DNA of 64,000 nucleotides. Origin: Cylindrodendrum hubeiense. Taxonomy: Eukaryota; Ascomycota; Sordariomycetes; Hypocreales; Nectriaceae. Of this stretch, positions 20,950 through 32,804 are shown in pieces. Both the position numbers and the translations under genes were made by a program. The notes under the pieces were generated by a model. It made no database searches. It was not told where the DNA came from and was given only the letters and a program-made list of their open reading frames with translations. The stretch covers positions 112,203 through 176,202 of the forward strand of contig JAANBB010000042.1 in the NCBI GenBank assembly GCA_014621425.1, written 5' to 3'. Positions within the stretch are counted from its first letter, which is position 1. Every line of letters starts with the position of its first letter.

Positions 20950-22353
20950 GGCGGTTGCAACTATTGATGGCGTCAATCCGGGAGAGGAAGACGTCTGAAT
21001 GAGAGGATATTGGCAGCTGAGAGGAAGGGCGTATAGCCGCAGCATATGTGGGATAGCGGAGGCTATAAAGTGCCACCAACCAAGTGATGGGTATTCTTGG
21101 TGTCAATCTTTGCTATTCTCGTGCCCACTGAAACTGACAGCTGCACCCCGGGAAGATATTTGGTTGGCGCGCAGCTCGCAATCTCAAGACGTCGGCCGTT
21201 GGCGTTTGAAACAACATCTCAACAAGGGTCAGCCCAGACGCTTAAAGAGCACGTTCAGGTACTACGTAGTACGTGAGATTCAGCCTTCCCTTCTATGTTC
21301 TAGACAAACCAACTGCACTTGCGTCCAGCTCCCGCTTAGCCAAACTTGATTCGCTCTGCATCACTACCCTTCCCATTTAGAGTTTGGAAGGAATGGCCTG
21401 CGGCGCATTCATCGGGCAACGCGTGCGGCACGAAGTGGACTCGTCCCAACACGTACGATTTTGTGACTTTGAAATTGTCTTGGTGGGGAGAATATTGCTT
21501 CACAGTTACAAGATCGACATACATGGTCGGGGAGGGGACATGCTGATTGGTCGCCCATGGAGCGGTCTAGACGTACGTACCTGATACGACTACACACGGA
21601 ACGCTGGCTGCCAGACTCCCTGTCTAGCGTGGGACTAGCCGGCCAGCAACCAGCTTATTGCCGATGCGGCTGGACGGGAGCCAAGAACGCGCACGTGGCT
21701 GGCAGGTGCTAGAAGAGAAAGGGAAGGTAAACAGTAATTGAAAGGACGGAGGAGAAACACAACTACGTCGTGCGGACGGGACGTCCAAGACATGAAGTCA
21801 TCATGTAGGCTGACTAGAGACTTGTCTAGAACAGAAGCAATATATTCCCACTACCTGCATGCGCCGATATGCAACCCCGACATGCAACCCCAATATGCAG
21901 TGCCGCGGAAATCCATTTTCGGAACCACCCCAACTTTCTGGCAGTCGAGTGCCGAATCTGACGACGCAAGGCACTCGGTAACCCTTATCCATCGCCTATG
22001 TTTGCACGGGTACGTGACCCTTCGTTATCCATCTTCGCGTCTTGCATGGGTATAGAAACAGAGGTCCCAGCGTAGGTTCATCCCCGCCCCGGGTGCAACC
22101 GTTCATCGGCCCGCGGGGCGGCCCTTCGTTGAGAAATTAAGGGGCCTCTCACTGTGACAAAATTAGCAGCCAGAACCACCAGCGAGAGCCAACAGCCGGA
22201 ACCAACAGTCCGAGCCCACAGCCAGGGGCCTGTTTGTTTGGTTCAACTGGGGCTTTATTATCTCTGCAGCTGCATCGCATTCTCTGCTGGCATCCTATTG
22301 GTATCATTATTCTTTTACCCTTACCCTCATATATATCACATATCACAAGTACC
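20950..22353. other. Divergent intergenic region, rhodopsin-domain gene / SDR gene
   Basis: The 1.4 kb contains no convincing coding sequence. It should hold both promoters. CATATATATCACATATCAC just before the SDR start is AT-rich and may be its TATA region. Confidence 0.35.
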
Positions 22354-23397
22354 ATGGCCGAATTCTTTATCGAAGACAAGGACCTAGCCAGCCTTAAGGG
22401 CAAGGTGGTCATCATCACAGGTATGCACGATTCATTCCCCCCTGTCGAGTCCCTGCCGGGCGATTCGGAGATCTGGAAACAAATTCTAATCCTTCGCCGC
22501 ACCCATTAGGAGGCTCGTCCGGAATCGGTCTCGCCAGTGTCGACACATTTCTATCGCTGGGAGCCTCTGTTGTCAACGGCGACATCCAGCCCCGCGCTGA
22601 GCAGCCCGCCGGCGCTTACACCTTTGTTGAGACAAACGTGAGCGTTTGGGCCGACCTTGTCGCGCTGTTCAAAAAGGCCAAGGAGACTTACGGCCGTATT
22701 GACCATGTCTTTGCCAATGCCGGTGTCGGCCCTCGCACCGATTATCTAGCCACTGAAGTCGACGACAACGGCGATCTCAAGGAGCCCTCAAGTCTGCTTT
22801 TGGACATCAGCCTGAAGGGTGTCATCAACACCGCTACTCTTGCCATCAACTATCTGCGACAGCAACCCGAAGGCGGAAGCATTGTCATTAACGGCTCTTC
22901 GACCGCCCTGCAGCGCCTTCGTGCTGTGGATTATGGTGAGTTCATAAAGACATCTTCATATCTCTCGAGTGAGCCTAGCTAACTAATATTGCACAGCCAC
23001 GGCCAAGCATGGTGTCCTTGGCTTTGGAAGAGGTCTTGTCCCCGCCCTTCAAGCAGCGAACCTACCTATTCGAGTCAACCTCCTGGCGCCGGCCTGGACG
23101 GATAGCAGTGTGCTCCCGAACCTGAAGGCCATGCTGGACAGCATCGGTGTCGAGGTGCAGCCCGCCTCGGTCGTCGCGCGCGCCGCCGCTTTCTTGATGG
23201 TCGACACGTCCCGAAATGGACACGTCGTCTACATTCAACGCGGGCGGTACACCGAGATTGAAGAGGCTGTGCTCCTACCGGCATTCCAGTCTATCTTGGG
23301 TGACGATTATCCTAGCGAGGACGAGGTCCTCCAGCGCCTGCACGACGCCGCGGTGGCTGCTGCTGCTGCTGCTCCTGCCGCTGAAGCTGAGGCGTAA
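22354..23397 (+). CDS. Short-chain dehydrogenase/reductase (SDR)
   Basis: Three exons, 22354-22420, 22510-22935 and 22997-23397, give 297 residues. The first intron splits the cofactor motif, which reads IITGGSSGIGLA after splicing. The NAG motif is ANAGVGPRT. The catalytic Ser is in VINGSSTA and Tyr/Lys in DYATAKHG (YxxxK). This is a classical NAD(P)-dependent oxidoreductase of alcohol or ketone groups, probably cytosolic. The ATG has an ACCATGG context. The last residues are an Ala run encoded by GCT repeats (AAVAAAAAAPAAEAEA), variable by nature. It is followed by a small ABM-like gene and a reverse-strand MDR reductase, which together suggest a small redox pathway. The substrate is unknown. 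Confidence 0.9.
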
Positions 23398-24707
23398 AGT
23401 AGCATAATAGATACCATATGAGATCCGGGCCTTAGGCTTCCAGAATAATTAAGCCGTGTTAGTTGCCTAATATGCTTAAAAGAGACCCATCGATACGAAA
23501 AACGCATGTAGCTGGCCTGCAGTTCAGCCGTTGTTACTGTAGCCTACTAGTCCAAGATTAACCTAACCGACGGGTTACTCGAGAAAGTGAAAGATGTATT
23601 CGGCTAGAACCCTGGTTGCCCTCTTGAATATTTCGCTGCCTTTGCATCTTTCTGGAAATGGCGAAAAATCTCCAACATAGAAACCTACCCTATGCGCAAG
23701 GCGGACCTCCTGAAGGACTTAAATACGAATTCAGTAATATTGTTGGAAAAGAGCCTGGTACGTAAATTATACAATTTTAGACCTAAAGGTTTTAATCTTT
23801 GAGCGTGCACGTTACTGTATATTTAAACATCTTGTGAGAAAATAAAGTTTAATTGAGGATGCGCTCCAGATCTTCAGTGCAGACGATGATCTTCAAACCC
23901 AAACGCTCTTCTTACTTCGTTTGACTTGGCGTAACTACTAGATTAAACTTAAACATTCAAAGAAGAAGTACATATTTTCCCTGTCACTCGCAGCTCGGCC
24001 TCTATGTGCTGTTCGGTACCTCGAGGTGTAGCCTCGGCCTTAGTGGGCTTCAGGTCAAAAACAATATAGGCCATTATTAAATACGTATTAGCGGAGTGAT
24101 CTTCCCCTTTTTCCGTAGCCGGCGATGCCACAATCATGCGCCAGTAGTATAGTCGAGCCTGTTACATGAGGCCTTGGCGTGTGACATAATATATCCATCT
24201 ATCCCGGCATCCTGCCATCCTAGCTCGACCTCCCCTACCTTTCCCTGACTGCCCGATAGTCAAACCTCGGTTCGCTGCATATAATGCAATATTTCATAGA
24301 GTCCAGCATGCTGATATAATAGTATGCTTACTCTTTAGGGATCCGAAAGCGAAACCGACATTGCCAAGCCAGGCTGCATTACTAGCTCCAGTTTCAGGGG
24401 TTAATAATATTATGCAGAGGCGGCCAGTGGGATGTTGACCCTATAGATGTACCTTACAGTGTCGGGGTTGCAAAGCATCAAGGCGGTCTCGGGCCCAACT
24501 TCAACCCCGAGTGGCGTCGTGTTATGACATTTCCGACATCCTCGAGACTGATGTAAGTAAATGATGCCGGCTATAAAGACCACAGCGACCGCATTATCCA
24601 GGAGTTGTAGTATCTCAACGCTTTCCTCCAAACCCCATACAACCCACCTCAGTCTACAAGCCTTCTCCTTCTTTCACATTCAGCCTGTGAATCCATACTG
24701 CACGACC
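23398..24707. other. AT-rich intergenic region
   Basis: The 1.3 kb carries no convincing gene. Short frames around 23950 and 24410 are not family-like. The last 150 bp before 24708 is CT-rich and looks like a fungal 5' UTR. Confidence 0.35.
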
Positions 24708-25413
24708 ATGCCTTTTTTTCACATCATCGCCCCTAAAATTCCTGCTGACAGAAAGGATGAGTTCCTTTCGGCCTGGCCTACGATGAGTGCTGAGATCAAA
24801 TCTCAGCCTGGCGTGGCAGGTGTTTCGGCGGGCACGGTTGTTGCCGAGGATGGGGCAGCTGCTACAGAGTTCAAGTTTGTGCAGTGCATAGGTAAACTTC
24901 TTAATGTGCGGCATGATACTTCAATGACACAATCTAACAAAACGTAGCCTTTCAGACTGCCGAGGATGTCGAGACATTCACCAAATCGTCATGGGCTCTA
25001 GAACGCAAAGCCAAATACGAGGATAGAGCCGGAGCTGAAGTGGTCACCGGTCAATTCGAGGTTGCCGACTTCCCTGTGGGTGCCACGCCAAAGGCATTCA
25101 TTCAATTCACCACGATTGTGCTTGGTGATGATAGCACCGGCCCTGAAGCCACAAAGGCCTGGTTGGATCTCACCACTGCTCTTAGCAAGGACACGTGGGG
25201 TGGTAAGAGTATCGGAGACGGACCGACTGTTGGATTGGGAATGATCGGGTGGGACAGTGTTGAAGTATGACCAAATATCATGTATTCCGAATCGCATGCT
25301 AACAATATACCTAGGAAGTTGGTGCGGCTTACAAGGGGCCCCAGGCAGCTAGTGCTTTTGCAGCTTACAAGAATTTGGGTAAAACGAGGAACCTCCTGGT
25401 TCAAATGCAGTAG
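24708..25413 (+). CDS. Small protein with ABM-like (dimeric alpha-beta barrel) fold
   Basis: Three exons, 24708-24891, 24948-25264 and 25315-25413, give 199 residues. The introns are 56 and 50 nt, the last with a GCTAACA branch site. The ATG at 24708 has a CGACCATGC context. The N-terminal half (FFHIIAPKIPADRKDEFLSA ... GVAGVSAGTVV ... ETFTKSSWALERK) has the strand-helix-strand order of the antibiotic-biosynthesis-monooxygenase/EthD-like fold. The second half repeats it loosely (KAFIQFTTIVLG). There is no metal or flavin site to see. Such proteins oxidise, cyclise or bind small hydrophobic compounds. Convergent with the MDR gene, with 63 bp between stops. The fold assignment is from pattern only. 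Confidence 0.65.
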
Positions 25414-25476
25414 TGATCCGTGGGAAAGAGAGGCAACTGTTTCACAGTCTTATACTAAACATTATGGGAGACAATA

Positions 25477-26508
25477 TCAATCATCTGTCACGGCAATGAC
25501 GACCTTTCCAGCGCTTGAACCTTCCTTCAAATGTTTGAAAGCATCCAGAGCTTCCTCAAACTCATACGTGGAATCGATGATCGTTTCCACTTCCCCGCTG
25601 CCCATCCAATCCGAGATGATGGAAAGCTGCTCGTGGTTATCCTTCGTCAGAACGAATACAAATTTTCGATTTCCTCCACCCAAAAATCGAGGCAACAGGG
25701 CTCCCTTGAAGATGTTTGTAGGGCTTCCTGCAATTAGGGCAAAGGTCCCCTCAGGGAGCAGGAATTTGTCTGATGAAGTGTATAGATCAGCTGGGTGATC
25801 GCCGACGTTGTCGACCACAAGGCTCAGAACAGGGCCCTTCTCTGTGAGTTTCTGGAGAACATCCTCTGTCTTGTAGTCGATGATCTCGTCCGCGCCCAAC
25901 TTCTGGCAGAGCTCAATCTTTCCTGTTGAACAGCTGGTGATGACGTAGCAGCCCAAGGCCTTTGCAATCTGAATACCAAATGTGCCTGTGCCACCGGAAC
26001 CACCATTAATAAAGACTTGGTCGCCAGCCTTGACATATGGGGCGATGCATTGATATGCCGTCAATGCGACCGTCGGGGCACCTGCTGCCTTGTCCAGAGG
26101 ACACCCAACGGGGAGCTTCGCATAGCCCTCACGAGGCACAACCACATACTCAGAGAGGGCGCCTTCCCGTCGAAAGGGATTAATGCGTGCAAAAACAGCG
26201 TCTCCTACGTCGATGTCGCTGACGTCCGCTGCCACGCTAAGAACATGACCACTTAGATCCATGCCGGCAGTTGTTGGGAACGACAACATGGCTCTCGCCA
26301 TAAATCCCATCTCGGGAACTTTGTAATCTGCCGGATTGATTGAGGTCCAGGCCACCCTGATCAAGATTTCGCCGTTGTTCAGGTTCTTAGCTGGGGTGGG
26401 AATGTCCTCGAGAAGCTTAAAGGACTGCTCGACGGGCCCAGGTGCGGTGAAGCGCCATCCCCGCATGTGCTCGGGCAGGCTGGAGCCTGTGTCTTTTTCG
26501 GCGGCCAT
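25477..26508 (-). CDS. Zinc-free MDR oxidoreductase (quinone oxidoreductase / enoyl reductase-like)
   Basis: A single exon of 343 residues from the ATG at 26508. The N-terminal GroES-like domain shows ILIRVAWTSINPADYKVPEM and AGMDLSGHVLSV. The nucleotide-binding fold shows VFINGGSGGTGTFGIQIAKA near residue 165, the AxxGxxG-type motif of NADPH enzymes. The cysteines of zinc alcohol dehydrogenases are absent. Members reduce quinones or alpha,beta-double bonds, and related ones work as trans-enoyl reductases in secondary metabolism. It is cytosolic, with no signal or membrane segment. Its 3' end faces the ABM-like gene. The trio of SDR, ABM-like protein and MDR suggests tailoring of one compound, but no synthase is seen nearby. 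Confidence 0.88.
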   Translation of the reverse strand: MAAEKDTGSSLPEHMRGWRFTAPGPVEQSFKLLEDIPTPAKNLNNGEILIRVAWTSINPADYKVPEMGFMARAMLSFPTTAGMDLSGHVLSVAADVSDIDVGDAVFARINPFRREGALSEYVVVPREGYAKLPVGCPLDKAAGAPTVALTAYQCIAPYVKAGDQVFINGGSGGTGTFGIQIAKALGCYVITSCSTGKIELCQKLGADEIIDYKTEDVLQKLTEKGPVLSLVVDNVGDHPADLYTSSDKFLLPEGTFALIAGSPTNIFKGALLPRFLGGGNRKFVFVLTKDNHEQLSIISDWMGSGEVETIIDSTYEFEEALDAFKHLKEGSSAGKVVIAVTDD

Positions 26509-27179
26509 TTTTGCAGTTCGAGGTGATTGGTAGCGGGCTGAGTTGGCGATAGCTAAGTAATGCTCCGGTGGGATGAGGATGAGCAGTAGTCAAGATCAAG
26601 CCGCGTCTCAGAGAAAAACGGAATGAGTGAGTGGATGCTTTCGTCGCAGCCGAGGCACAATCCAAGACAAGGTTTGGGAATTGCGTTATCGATCCCATTC
26701 TATGGGACGGATAAGGACATCGCCATCGACTGGGTCCACTACTCCGTATCCGTGCTCACGATGTCTCGCTAGCTCCTCTGTAGGTTTTCCTTGTGACTAG
26801 CCGAAGATTCTCCTGCGAATATCGTATATTTCGGTAGAGGCCATTATTTTGCCAGTGCTGTCAAGTATATAAAATACCTTTTGAATGAATACGACGTTCT
26901 CGAACTGGCGATCATTTCCATTGAGAGCTCGAGAACTCAAAGAGTTGCTTTGTTTCATGAAGCAGAGTGGCATCATTGCAAAGTAGCTCATGCCACATCA
27001 ATTATATTTATAATTGCAATAGTTCACTACCTTTGATATGCCTCCGATTATTTATGAATGTTTGAAGCAAAGGTATAGGGTAGTCACACTGGATGTCGGC
27101 CGCGTGCAACATTCACCCAAGGTACAACGCAGTACAATATAAATCCACTATGACTCCCGAATAACTGACTGTACCGAGC
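26509..27179. other. Intergenic, AT-rich
   Basis: This is the promoter side of the MDR gene, grading into AT-rich sequence next to the transposase relic. No supported gene. Confidence 0.35.
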
Positions 27180-27690
27180 AATTTGCCTTGCTTTTTCAGA
27201 TCGAGTGTGAAAACTCTCTTAGTTCGCTTGATAACACCCAAGAGAAAGCCATTTTCATCCATGTTATACGTGTTGCAAGGGGCGATGTTGTATTCCTCGG
27301 TTTTCGCTCAGATCTTCCATCATTTGTGATGAATCTGAGATTTGGAACATTAACCTATAAACTCAAAATAAGCCTTATACCTGGAGGTATTATTAGCCCT
27401 TTTCCGTGCAATGTCAAATCCATCGAACCAGCTGCAACTTAGCTCATTGCGATTGCGCTGAACGAAGCTGTATGGCTACTGCTTGCCAACCTCGATTTTC
27501 GCTATGTCCTGAGCGAAATTCCTGATTAAAGGCAGGGTAGGGGGAATACTACGTGATGAGAGCTTATGAATATAAGCAACAAGACCTCGTTCTTGTTGTT
27601 TTGACAGCCGAGATTTATACAAGGAGTCGGCATCGTGTTTTGACCGTTGTTTGCCTTGATGTCGCCGTCGCAAAGTGCGCTCATCGCAAT
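27180..27690 (-). mobile_element. Relic of a Fot1/pogo-type (Tc1-mariner) transposase
   Basis: On the minus strand the sequence reads a Tc5/CENP-B-like DNA-binding segment (RLSKQQERGLVAYIHKLSS, then SIPPTLPLIRNFAQDI). After a stop come WFDGFDIARKRA and RYKAYFEF, and after further stops YNIAPCNTYNMDENGFLLG, the start of the DDE catalytic domain. The order and spacing match fungal Fot1/Pot-like transposases. Several in-frame stops and a missing C-terminal half make it inactive. Terminal repeats were not found. The surroundings are AT-rich, as expected for old repeats hit by point mutation. Confidence 0.75.
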
Positions 27691-28104
27691 TTGCTGTAAG
27701 GGGAAGATTCGTATTTCCTTATATTCTAACTAAATGTGCAGTAGGAGAAATACTACTATTTGTATACAGGCACGATCTCTGCGGAAAGTTCCACCTTCCC
27801 ACCGATTTAGTCGCCTCACGCTAGTGATCTCCAACACAATTAAATTGCCGTGCTGTTTCAGCATGGTTAAATGGCTACGATGATTTCAGGAAATTAACGG
27901 CCTCGTCAATCGGCGCTATGATTGTTGAGTTATTGTCGATCAATGTCGAGTGTTCAAGGTGGTGGTGATCCGGCAGATCACCAGAAAAGTAGTACCCCGC
28001 ACTTTAGACGAGAACACAACTGCTGCTCATCATCGTTTACCTGACCTTGGATCCATTTCACAAGCTCAGCGCGATATCAACAGATAATCTCTGGTAAACC
28101 TGAC
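27691..28104. other. AT-rich gap
   Basis: No gene or clear signal. It may be further eroded transposon sequence. Confidence 0.3.
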
Positions 28105-28940
28105 TTGTCCATACAACTCACTGAGCATCAAGCGCACGACATGGCCGACAGCCCCGGTTCGTTGGGCTGGCTATGCACAAACCGGACACTATTAGTTAAC
28201 GCTAAGGCCTTGCTGGATAAGTACGCAGATACTTCAGAACAGCATGGCGTCGACTCAATGTCTTCAGGAACTATAGGTCCTGTCAAGGTGACCTTAACCA
28301 GTCTTGTACAGCCGTTATAGCTCGTCGACGCCTTAGCGGGGGTTAATTCTATCCTGGTAACTGGTGTTAGCAACTCCCTCGTTGGTCACGGCGTTGAGCC
28401 GGGAGACATGGTGAATCTTGCCGCGTCCCACCGTTGGGGATGGTCAATATCCAATTTCCACGCGCAGGTAGAGCCTCTTGTAACAGGCAGAAATGCTGCA
28501 CAGAGAAGTTGGAGTTGATGGCCACTGGCTTTCGGACAACTTCTCCGCCACTATCTCGAGTTCCCCCGATCCCGTCACTCAGCGGGACGGCGATACTGTC
28601 AGGCATTCGCAGTTGTATTGTGAAAATGTTGGACAGGATGATAGTCAGAATACTCTCAGTGGGAAAGCATGGGAGGAAATGCTGGCGGCGAAGAATCCTC
28701 CCGGTTTAGCAGCTATTGCTGGAAGTATTGGATACAGACACTCGCCTTGGATATCGGCTGACTCTCCGTAGTTCTGAAGAGCATCTCGGCCGACATAGCA
28801 AGTTCACCAAGTTAAGCGATGACTCAGATGAATATGCCGCAGCTAACGTGGTGTAATATGCGAAAGAGTTGATTCGAGGCGCCATGGAAGATAAGCTGAC
28901 AAACAGCATTCCAAGTCTGCGGGACACGGAGGACATTATG
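28105..28940 (+). other. Degenerate coding-like remnants, family unknown
   Basis: Short frames with protein-like composition lie in different phases and are separated by stops. They are MADSPGSLGWLC...NAKALLDKYADTSEQ from 28141, then after a TAG LVDALAGVNSILVTGVSNSL, then AWEEMLAAKNPPGLAAI near 28670 and KELIRGAMEDKLTNSIPSL near 28865. They may be one or more old pseudogenes. I do not recognise the family. Confidence 0.25.
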
Positions 28941-28950
28941 CCCCCCCCAT

Positions 28951-29576
28951 GTGAACCTCACACTTCCTCCGTTTGAGGTTCACCAGTTTACTCGGTATGG
29001 AAACGCCGTTTTACTTGTCATCCTGACGGCAAATAAGTCTAAGGGAAGACTTCCACGGAATGCATTCGCGAAGCAGAGGCCAAAAGATGTTGTCATGCAT
29101 TCAATCACTATTTCCGTCGAGTCTGGCGTTGGTGAACACCCATATAATGAGGCAGGAGCGCTCGGTGCTCACAACCGCATCAGCAATGCCTTGCGTCAGA
29201 TAACGGCGTCAGATAACCAGGACACGTTGGTATCCAAGGGCATTGGAACTGTTATGGTCGCCTCTATAGAGAACTATATCCAGCTTGACAACATCGACCG
29301 CCCTGTCGACTTCGGAGTTGTGGTCATCCACAATGCCACGGCAGGGAAACGGTGGCAGGTCTATTCTGGGGCGCTAGGGTCCCTCCTGCTTAAGTCGATC
29401 GTGCCCACGGATTCGGGTTTGAAGGCAACCCGAATTACGGCAGGGTGACAGTTGGTCAAATAATGGCGGCGCATGTGCCAGGTTTGGACAAAGCAGACTG
29501 GCAAGGTGTACTCACTGGACGTTCTCGCTATGATTTGCTCAGCGAGGCCATCGATCGTGTAACAATCCCGTGGTAA
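28951..29576 (+). pseudogene. DUF84 / NTPase_I-T (YjjX-like) non-canonical NTP phosphatase, broken
   Basis: The frame from about 28951 reads TISVESGVGEHPYNEAGALG, then AHNRISNALRQI, then MVASIENYIQLDNIDRPVDFG, the hallmark blocks of the ITPase-like DUF84 family that hydrolyses damaged purine NTPs. After WQVYSG (about 29368) the family frame shifts by one base at a GGGG run. It continues as VPPA-stop-VDRAHGFGFEGN, then HVPGLDKADWQGVLTGR, and ends ...VTIPW with TAA at 29574-29576. So there is at least one frameshift and one TAA. The start is unclear (no convincing ATG), so the 5' end may be lost too. It lies next to the transposon relic, in an eroded region. Confidence 0.65.
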
Positions 29577-29737
29577 TTGTACATTAGGGCCAAATCTGGG
29601 CCACGACATCCCGCTGCATCTCAATTCGACAGGACTTTTCTGATTAATCCAAGAACGCCGGTAACGAGTTGGAGAAAAACGAGAGAGACCACCAAAGACT
29701 TGATGCCGTGGGACGCTAATGATCCTTGCTAAACTGA

Positions 29738-31210
29738 TTAACTTCGCTTCAAACGGGTGAAGGATCCTAGGATCTTCTGGATCTGAGCAGTAGGTGCAAT
29801 CCAAGTACGAAAGGCGACTATGACTATAGCCGTAATAGGGATAGTGACCACCCAGTAGATCCAAAATCCAGTCGAGATTTCCCACCCATCGTCGCCGAAA
29901 TTGAAGAAGGCAGTGCTGAAGAGAGCCTGTACCTAAGTGAGTAAATTGGTGAGCATTACACTGGGCAATACGCACAGAAAGAAATGTTGCTGGGAGAAAC
30001 ACCATGGTCAAGAGTGCGATGGATTTCATCACCGTGTTGTCTTGGTTGGCGATGCTGTTAAAGGCCTGCATTTAGTCAGTTTATCTGAGCGATGCACCAG
30101 TCAGGTACTTCAACTGGGCTGGTTCCGTACTAAATTGACTTCGTTCTCGAGTCTCTTTTGAGTAGAGTCGGACCGAAGCTTGAGGCTCTTCGCCAGCTGG
30201 ATTTGGAATTTCATATATTCCTTCGCCTGCTCTAGGTAGGTCTCCCCGAGCGCGCCGGGAAGCTTTTCGTAGACTGCTGTCTGGTATCGCAACATCTCTT
30301 GAAACGTCTCAATCGTCACCGACAGGATCTCGGCAGTGTGAATGGCGTGTCTTGAAATATCGTGCATTGGCTCGAACAACTGTCCGGTGTATGGTCGGCC
30401 CTGGAGCACAGTCATGCTCACCTGCTCAAGTTTTCGGACTGGATCTCGAATAAGCCACACCGAAAGATCGTAGTACTTTATTATCAGGTCGATTAGGTCT
30501 ACGTGCATGGCGAACGGATCTTCAAAGTTGAGACCTGACTCCCGCTTCTCAAGTGATGCTTTCAACTGATCAGGCAGGTCGAAAGGTGTGTCGACACAGA
30601 GAACTTGGCACTTGCCTGAAGAATTCCAGCGAGTAAAGATTCCCATCTCGAACCATACGAAACGTTTAATGTTGTAACGATGTACATAGTCGGGTTCTGT
30701 GTCGTATGGCTCGTCATCGACTTTGCGAATCATTTTCACCAAACAGCGAAACCAAGTGCCTAGCATATTTTAGCAGGCCACTCAAAAGGGTTGAAGAGAT
30801 GCATAGAACGTACTGGATCTTGTAACCTTGCCGTCGGTATAAGTCGGTCTGCAGCCGAAGTAACCATTCAAATCGACACAAGTACTAGTAGCGACGAACT
30901 TGGGAACATCGAAAATGTCCAGAAGCTTTTCCCGGCTATCCTGATTTTCTGGAAAGGATTCCTTATCGAGAAAACTGTGCTTCGGGATCAATATAAGCAG
31001 ACGCGAAGAAAGCGGGGCCCCTCACATGTAGCAATTCTCATTCGTTTTCTCCACAGTCTGGGCACTAAAGGCGTTGTCGACCGTTTTCACCCATTCCGTT
31101 CCCTGGGGAGCTGGTCTACAATCAGACTTTGAATACCTCGCCATGAATTCTGAGCGCCTACAATTCTTCAGGAGAGTCGCTCGGGAATTTGCCTGCAATA
31201 TGGCTGCCAT
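29738..31210 (-). CDS. CorA-like Mg2+ transporter-type membrane protein
   Basis: Five exons, 31210-31026, 30974-30814, 30759-30131, 30065-29976 and 29926-29738, give 417 residues. The introns are 49-65 nt, one starting GTACGT and one GTACGG. The large N-terminal part is cytosolic and helical (e.g. AEILSVTIETFQEMLRYQTA, STQKRLENEVNLAFNSIANQ). Two membrane helices close the protein, SIALLTMVFLPATFLSALFS and WIYWVVTIPITAIVIVAF, with a short loop FFNFGDDGWEIS between them. That is the CorA layout. The classical GMN motif after helix 1 is absent and replaced by FSTAFFNFG, as in fungal CorA-like proteins of unknown ion selectivity. The ATG at 31210 is the first in frame. A second, damaged member lies at 53293-55175. 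Confidence 0.85.
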
Positions 31211-32804
31211 GGTCGAATCGGGCTGTCAATTTTGCTGAGATCTTAGGGCGATGGCCTCGAGATTCTAGATGGTTGTCGCGACAATCTCTGGCGGCTGTGG
31301 CTGGTCGAGGGGCTTTCTGGATCATCCGAATTCTGAAAAGTCGAAAAAACTGCAGAGTTGTCTGAGCCCGATTCAGGTGCGCCCCCAGCCTCCTATTATC
31401 GTGTTGGTGGAAGTAGGACGACAAAGAGAGTTGTCGCATCAAGATTGCGAAATATGTTGATTGAATTTAGAGCGCGTTAGGCGCATTTTGTTGGGCATGG
31501 CTGCATAAGCCACATACACCACTTTGCAGGGCGTATTGATCTGCCAATGTGATATCAAATTGTTAGATATAAGTCGTACTAAAATGCAACACAAATCAAA
31601 AGCAGGGAGGAATAGGATCTTCGAGGAAGCTTCCTGCACAGCCACGCTGTCTGTTATTCTCAATAGCCGTTAGCGTGAATGGCAGTTCAAGTACGGAGTA
31701 GCGACGTGCATTCCGCCGCTATCAGGCAAAAGCCAAAACCGAAAGGGCAAAAACGTCATGGCACATCCAGCTTCGCACTGTATGAGCTACAGGACTCATA
31801 CATATGGTCCGTGCAGCAAAAGACATTAAACACAATTGGCGACATTCATCGCGGCCGCTGCTGCACCAGGGTACTGAGAAATGTTAATCAATTAAAGTTG
31901 TGAAACATTTGGTAGGGGTGTCATCTGACTATGCCTGCCATTGTGCTGAAACCATGGCGTTGCTTCAATCTATCCAAGCGGGGATTAAATAAGGGTAACC
32001 TACCTCTTGGCTTGCATTGGTTGAACTGATCCGCCGCACGGGGACGGAATACAAGTCATTTCGAGCCTTGTATCCTCGTCCAGTAGGGCACAATGAGGAG
32101 AATGGTTTCCGATGGCATCGTGCTAGTTTCTGAATGCGGCAACGCTCGTCCTGTCAGGTGGAAGCTAACCCGAGCGACCAGCGAGGAGAAGCCGATGGAC
32201 CTTGTATTTTTCGTATTGACAACCAGGCCAATTTGTCACTGGTTTTCCGCGACAGCTTACAGAGCAGTTGCAACTGTATGATGATGATGATAAAAATGGA
32301 AACCAAGGCCTCTGAGGCCTCTCGGTCTTTGGCATCAATTGCGCCTTGGTTGTTGCTGGGACGCTTCTAATAAAGTCAATCCAAAGCTGATGTTGGACTC
32401 AGCCTAGCCCTATGCTCGTCTAGACCCGCTAACAGCCACTACGCCCCCCGGGATTTTGATGGTCCAGACGCGGGTGAGAATTTAGCGGACGCCATCTCGC
32501 TGTTCAATCTTAGCTAATCTCCCTTCTACGCAGCAGGCCAAAGTTCGACCTTCAGCTCACGTCAGATTAGTACAAGTAGCATTGACGGGCTTATTGAGGG
32601 GTAGCTGTGGCTGCACCGTCCTGCCGCTATTTGCTCATGGTGTCGTGAGGCGTCCAAGCCCCGACTGCGCCTGGTCTTCTAGATGACCGGGCTATTCCGC
32701 CACATGCAACAAGGGAGCTCAATAAAAGGAGAGCTGTGTGGCAGCTGTCGCGTCGGCAGTGGCGATCCCTCCCTTCAGTGATTTCGACAACCCCAAGCTT
32801 CAGA
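31211..32804. promoter_or_regulatory. Divergent intergenic region; TATA-like AATAAAAG at 32721 before the FAS1 gene
   Basis: The 1.6 kb between divergent genes has no supported coding region. AATAAAAGG lies 84 bp before the FAS1 ATG, and C/T-rich stretches follow it. An imperfect ATGATGATGATAA run occurs near 32279. Confidence 0.35.

Noticed and set aside
32279..32295. ATGATGATGATAA microsatellite-like run
   Set aside because: Only about four units; too short to be a meaningful repeat feature.
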